DNA of 59,701 nucleotides, from contig NZ_FNOB01000023.1 of NCBI RefSeq assembly GCF_900106675.1, positions 1-59,701 on the forward strand, given 5' to 3'. This document shows positions 56,648 through 59,701 of the stretch, in pieces (the first letter of the stretch is position 1; each line of letters begins with the position of its first letter). The notes beneath the pieces are model-generated. The model was given only the letters and a program-made list of their open reading frames with translations. It was not told where the DNA came from and did no database searches. Made by a program: the position numbers and the translations under genes. The DNA comes from Allgaiera indica. GTDB lineage: Bacteria; Pseudomonadota; Alphaproteobacteria; Rhodobacterales; Rhodobacteraceae.

Positions 56648-56854
56648 ATGTCAAGTGATCCGCTGTTCATCGTCGTCGCCATCGCCGTTCTGGCCGTGCT
56701 GGCCATCCTGATGTTCGGCATCGGAACCTTCGCCAAGGGCGGCGAATTCAACCGCAAGTATTCCAACAAGATCATGCGATGGCGGATCATCGCGCAGGCC
56801 ATCGCGGTGCTGCTGGTGCTGGTCTTCGTGCTGTTTCATCGCTCGGGGGGCTGA
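56648..56854 (+). CDS. Small twin-transmembrane protein (HIG1-like)
   Basis: 68 residues with two hydrophobic helices, FIVVAIAVLAVLAILMFGIG and IIAQAIAVLLVLVFVLFH, joined by the basic loop KGGEFNRKYSNKIMRWR. The loop and topology fit the hypoxia-induced HIG_1 domain, which associates with respiratory oxidases. GGAGGAG precedes the ATG. It lies 4 bp before the adenosyltransferase gene and is probably co-transcribed. Confidence 0.75.
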   Translation: MSSDPLFIVVAIAVLAVLAILMFGIGTFAKGGEFNRKYSNKIMRWRIIAQAIAVLLVLVFVLFHRSGG

Positions 56855-56858
56855 AGGG

Positions 56859-57431
56859 ATGGTCGTTCTGTCGAAAATCTACACCCGCACCGGCGACAAG
56901 GGGCTGACCGCGCTGGGCGACGGCACGCGGGTGCCCAAGCCCTCGGCCCGGGTCGCGGCCTACGGCACGGTGGACGAGACCAATTCCACCGTGGGCCTGG
57001 CCCGACTGCACGCCGAGGGAGAGGCGGATGCCGCGCTTGCGCGGATCCAGAACGATCTTTTCGATCTGGGGGCCGATCTTTGCCGCCCGGGTCGCGACAA
57101 GGACGAGCAGGCGGAATACACGCCGCTACGCATCATCGCGCCCCAGGTCGCCCGGCTCGAGGCCGAGATCGACGCGATGAACACCCGCCTGACGCCGCTG
57201 CGCAGCTTCATCCTGCCCGGCGGCAGCGCGTTGGCGGCGCATCTGCACCTGTGCCGCACCGTCGCCCGCCGTGCCGAACGGCTGGCGGTGGAACTGGCCG
57301 CGGCGGAGGACGTGAACCCCGAGGCGATCAAATATCTCAACCGGCTTTCGGACTGGTTCTTCGTCGCCGCTCGGATCGCCAATGACGAGGGCCGCGATGA
57401 TGTGCTTTGGGTGCCCGGCGCGACCCGCTAG
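56859..57431 (+). CDS. pduO: Cob(I)alamin adenosyltransferase, PduO type
   Basis: 190 residues. KIYTRTGDKGLTALGDGTRV carries the ATP/substrate motif TRTGDxGxT, VDETNSTVGLARLHAE the conserved DExNS, FILPGGSALAAHLHLCRTVA and RRAERLAVELA (with the helix arginines), and KYLNRLSDWFFVAARIAND the C-terminal signature. It makes adenosylcobalamin, needed for mutases and other B12 enzymes. Located 4 bp after the HIG1-like gene. Confidence 0.92.
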   Translation: MVVLSKIYTRTGDKGLTALGDGTRVPKPSARVAAYGTVDETNSTVGLARLHAEGEADAALARIQNDLFDLGADLCRPGRDKDEQAEYTPLRIIAPQVARLEAEIDAMNTRLTPLRSFILPGGSALAAHLHLCRTVARRAERLAVELAAAEDVNPEAIKYLNRLSDWFFVAARIANDEGRDDVLWVPGATR

Positions 57432-57566
57432 CGTGAAGAAACGCGACGTCGCAAAGCCGCCTAGCGTCGATTTTGGCCTGTTTTCCGAAGGCCGAAGGGG
57501 CTAACAACCCCCGAGAGACATGGAAGGCCCGCCGCGCCGGGCGATGCAGATGGGAGTGACAGGCCG

Positions 57567-58328
57567 ATGAAGGTACTCGTACCTGTGAAACGGGTGATCG
57601 ACTACAACGTGAAGGTTCGCGTCAAGGCGGACGGCTCGGGTGTTGATCTGGCCAATGTGAAGATGTCGATGAACCCCTTCGACGAGATCGCCGTGGAAGA
57701 GGCGATCCGCCTGAAGGAGGCCGGCAAGGCTGATGAGGTAGTGGTCGTCTCGATCGGCGTGAAACAGGCCCAGGAAACCCTGCGCCCCGCGCTGGCGATG
57801 GGTGCCGACCGGGCGATCCTGGTGGTCGCGGCCGACGACGTGCACACCGATATCGAGCCGCTGGCCGTGGCCAAGATCCTGGCCAAGATCGTCGAGGACG
57901 AGCAGCCGGGTCTGGTGATCGCCGGCAAGCAGGCGATCGACAACGACATGAACGCGACCGGGCAGATGCTTTCGGCGCTGCTGGGCTGGTCGCAGGCCAC
58001 CTTCGCCTCGAAGCTGGACATCGAGGGCGATCATGCCGTGGTCACGCGCGAGGTCGACGGCGGCTTGCAGACCATCAAGGTGAAGATGCCGACCATCGTC
58101 ACCGTGGACCTGCGTCTGAACGAGCCGCGCTATGCGAGCTTGCCGAACATCATGAAGGCGAAGAAGAAGCCGCTGGATGAGAAGACCGCGGCCGATCTGG
58201 GCGTCGATGTGACGCCGCGGCTGACGGTGGTGAAGACCGCCGAGCCGGCGGGCCGCAAGGCCGGGGTCAAGGTCGCCTCGGTGGACGAGCTGATCGCGAA
58301 ACTGAAAGACGAAGCGGGGGTGATCTGA
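57567..58328 (+). CDS. etfB: Electron transfer flavoprotein beta subunit
   Basis: 253 residues. [20 protein letters not shown] opens it, then [18 protein letters not shown], the AMP-binding loop [34 protein letters not shown], and the recognition loop [20 protein letters not shown]. With EtfA it carries electrons from acyl-CoA and other dehydrogenases to the quinone pool through ETF-QO. It overlaps etfA by one base (58328). Confidence 0.96.
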   Translation: MKVLVPVKRVIDYNVKVRVKADGSGVDLANVKMSMNPFDEIAVEEAIRLKEAGKADEVVVVSIGVKQAQETLRPALAMGADRAILVVAADDVHTDIEPLAVAKILAKIVEDEQPGLVIAGKQAIDNDMNATGQMLSALLGWSQATFASKLDIEGDHAVVTREVDGGLQTIKVKMPTIVTVDLRLNEPRYASLPNIMKAKKKPLDEKTAADLGVDVTPRLTVVKTAEPAGRKAGVKVASVDELIAKLKDEAGVI

Positions 58329-59254
58329 TGGCTGTTCTTCTGCTGGGCGAAGTGAACGACGGCGCGCTGGCGCTGGATGCGACGGCAAAGGCGGTGACCG
58401 CCGCCAAGGCGCTGGGCGATGTCACGGTGCTTTGCGCCGGGGCGCATGCCGCGGATGCGGGCGCCGAGGCCGCCAAGATCGACGGCGTGGCCAAGGTGCT
58501 GGTGGCCGAGGACGCCAGCCTGGGCCACCGCCTGGCCGAGGCCACCGCTGCGCTGATCGTCAGCCTCGCGGGCGATTACAGCCACATCGTGGCACCGGCG
58601 ACGACGGATGCCAAGAACGTGCTGCCGCGGGTGGCCGCGCTTTTGGACGTGATGGTGATCTCGGACGTCTCGGGCGTCGTCGACGCCGACACGTTCGAAC
58701 GCCCGATCTATGCTGGCAACGCGATCCAGACGGTGAAATCCTCGGACAAGATCAAGGTGCTCTCGATCCGCACCTCGACCTTCGACGCCGCGGGCACCGG
58801 CGGCTCGGCGCCGGTGGAAACCATTGGCGCGGCGGCGGATCCGGGCCTGTCGGAATGGGTCGAGGATAAGGTGGCGGCCTCCGACCGGCCGGAACTGACC
58901 TCGGCGGGGATCGTCGTCTCGGGCGGCCGCGGCGTCGGCTCCGAGAAGGATTTCGAACTGATCGAGAAGCTCGCCGACAAGCTGGGCGCCGCGGTCGGCG
59001 CCTCGCGCGCCGCGGTCGACTCGGGGTTTGCGCCGAACGATTGGCAGGTCGGCCAGACCGGCAAGGTCGTGGCGCCGGAACTTTACATCGCCGTCGGCAT
59101 CTCTGGCGCGATCCAGCACCTTGCCGGGATGAAGGATTCGAAGGTGATCGTCGCGATCAACAAGGACGAAGAGGCGCCGATCTTCCAGGTCGCCGATTAC
59201 GGCCTGGTCGCGGACCTCTTCACCGCCGTGCCGGAACTGATCGAGAAGCTCTGA
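58328..59254 (+). CDS. etfA: Electron transfer flavoprotein alpha subunit
   Basis: 308 residues. The C-terminal FAD-binding domain is clear: [60 protein letters not shown] and [18 protein letters not shown] with [18 protein letters not shown]. It binds FAD and forms the heterodimer with EtfB. A strong terminator follows. Confidence 0.96.
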   Translation: MAVLLLGEVNDGALALDATAKAVTAAKALGDVTVLCAGAHAADAGAEAAKIDGVAKVLVAEDASLGHRLAEATAALIVSLAGDYSHIVAPATTDAKNVLPRVAALLDVMVISDVSGVVDADTFERPIYAGNAIQTVKSSDKIKVLSIRTSTFDAAGTGGSAPVETIGAAADPGLSEWVEDKVAASDRPELTSAGIVVSGGRGVGSEKDFELIEKLADKLGAAVGASRAAVDSGFAPNDWQVGQTGKVVAPELYIAVGISGAIQHLAGMKDSKVIVAINKDEEAPIFQVADYGLVADLFTAVPELIEKL

Positions 59255-59278
59255 GCGCCAGGCGACAGCATCCGACGA

Positions 59279-59312
59279 ACGGCCCCCGAAACGGATTTCG
59301 GGGGCCGTTTTC
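59279..59312 (+). terminator. Rho-independent terminator after etfA
   Basis: A 13-bp perfect stem, ACGGCCCCCGAAA (59279-59291) with TTTCGGGGGCCGT (59296-59308), CGGA loop, followed by TTTCG. It lies 24 bp after the etfA stop. Confidence 0.9.
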
Positions 59313-59701
59313 GTATCGGACCCGGCTTTGAGTGTCTTCGCCACGTAGAGGGGCCGATCTGTCCGCGCTGCGCATCTTGGCGCGGGGTGCCGGGGAGTGT
59401 CGTCTTTGCTGCGGCCACTGCGGCACCGCCGGCCAGGCGTTTCTGCGCGCCCGGGGTGTTTTCCGCGTTTGCCTGTTTTGTGCCCCCTGTGGCGGGCTGT
59501 GTGATTTCTGCATCCTTGTGTTGTGGTATGTGGTGTTTGTTTTTGTTTTGTTTGCGTGTTGTGATTGGCATCTTGCGGCTTGTTCTCTATCCCGGGACGG
59601 GAAGAACGGCAGAGAGGGTGACCCGGGCTTCCGGCGCGGTCGGTCGGGCCTTGGTTTGAGAGCAACGATGCAGGCAGAGAGCGAGCGGGGATATCTGTCG
59701 C
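59313..59701. other. T/G-rich intergenic tail, possible start of a downstream gene
   Basis: About 390 bp with no supported gene. 59515-59575 is strongly T/G-rich on the plus strand (TTGTGTTGTGGTATGTGGTG, TTTGTTTTTGTTTTGTTTGC), unlike its surroundings. An ATG at 59668 opens a frame MQAESERGYLS that runs off the window with only a weak purine run before it; whether it is a gene cannot be decided. Confidence 0.3.

Noticed and set aside
59387-59659. 90-codon frame with Cys-rich hydrophobic sequence at the right end
   Set aside because: No ribosome-binding site, no recognised motif, and the sequence is driven by the T/G-rich tract.

Overview
The window is GC-rich, with short intergenic gaps and ATGA-type overlaps. 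Its gene content and gene order are those of an alphaproteobacterium, most likely Rhodobacteraceae. The pointers are infA-maf-rng-yacG, rpsO-pnp, thiC-O-S-G-E-F-D behind a TPP riboswitch, gcvT-H-P behind a glycine riboswitch, a bdhA / acetoacetate decarboxylase / patatin operon and etfBA. No rRNA is present, so genus is not assigned. All family calls come from reading the translated sequence; no database search was run.

Layout. (1) 1-10.2 kb is core metabolism and translation: glpD end-glpK, dapB (minus), rbfA-DUF2233 protein-truB, a DUF1643 protein, an RTX calcium-binding protein (minus), rpsO, a small conserved minus-strand protein, and pnp. (2) 10.2-11.8 kb holds a YhiN-type flavoprotein and a HIT protein. 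(3) 11.8-18.0 kb is an accessory surface-glycan block: a Core-2/I-branching-type glycosyltransferase, a divergent sulfotransferase, a TPR protein with an ATP-grasp-like C-terminus, an FkbM methyltransferase and a GT25 glycosyltransferase. The last two look acquired and are bordered by insertion-sequence debris. (4) 18.1-20.4 kb is a nested insertion-sequence graveyard ending at tRNA-Ala(CGC). An IS3-family element with intact ends and a 4-bp target duplication (CCTG) sits inside the C-terminal part of an IS5-family transposase; an IS256-like remnant lies next to it. The IS3 orfB is itself interrupted by three palindromic mini-insertions of two sequence families. (5) 20.6-35.9 kb holds an unknown envelope-type protein, an MFS exporter, thioredoxin 2, a DUF2254 membrane protein, the glycine cleavage operon with an inserted VOC gene, a gamma-glutamylcyclotransferase, a MATE exporter, gltX, and emrA-emrB with emrA broken by one base. 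(6) 36.2-39.0 kb is the ketone-body/PHB operon. (7) 39.2-46.3 kb is a sugar-acid catabolic locus: a KDG-type kinase, a decayed 2-keto-3-deoxy-xylonate dehydratase, a xylonate-dehydratase-like enzyme, an SDR, two GntR regulators with recognisable palindromic operators, and a D-erythronate dehydrogenase-like enzyme. (8) 46.6-55.4 kb is the thiamin operon, the yacG-rng-maf-infA operon and tRNA-Trp. (9) 55.7-59.3 kb holds an SDR, a HIG1-like small membrane protein, a PduO-type cobalamin adenosyltransferase and etfBA with a strong terminator.

The most unusual signal is the set of palindromic mini-insertions inside the IS3 transposase (18629-18670, 18752-18794, 18981-19023). Two of them are recognisably the same repeat in opposite orientations, one lying in frame at the second catalytic Asp. 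They look like non-autonomous palindromic repeats that insert into coding sequence. Second in interest is the sulfotransferase / branching-transferase glycan block. Third is the sugar-acid locus, whose operators can be read directly and whose middle enzyme has decayed.
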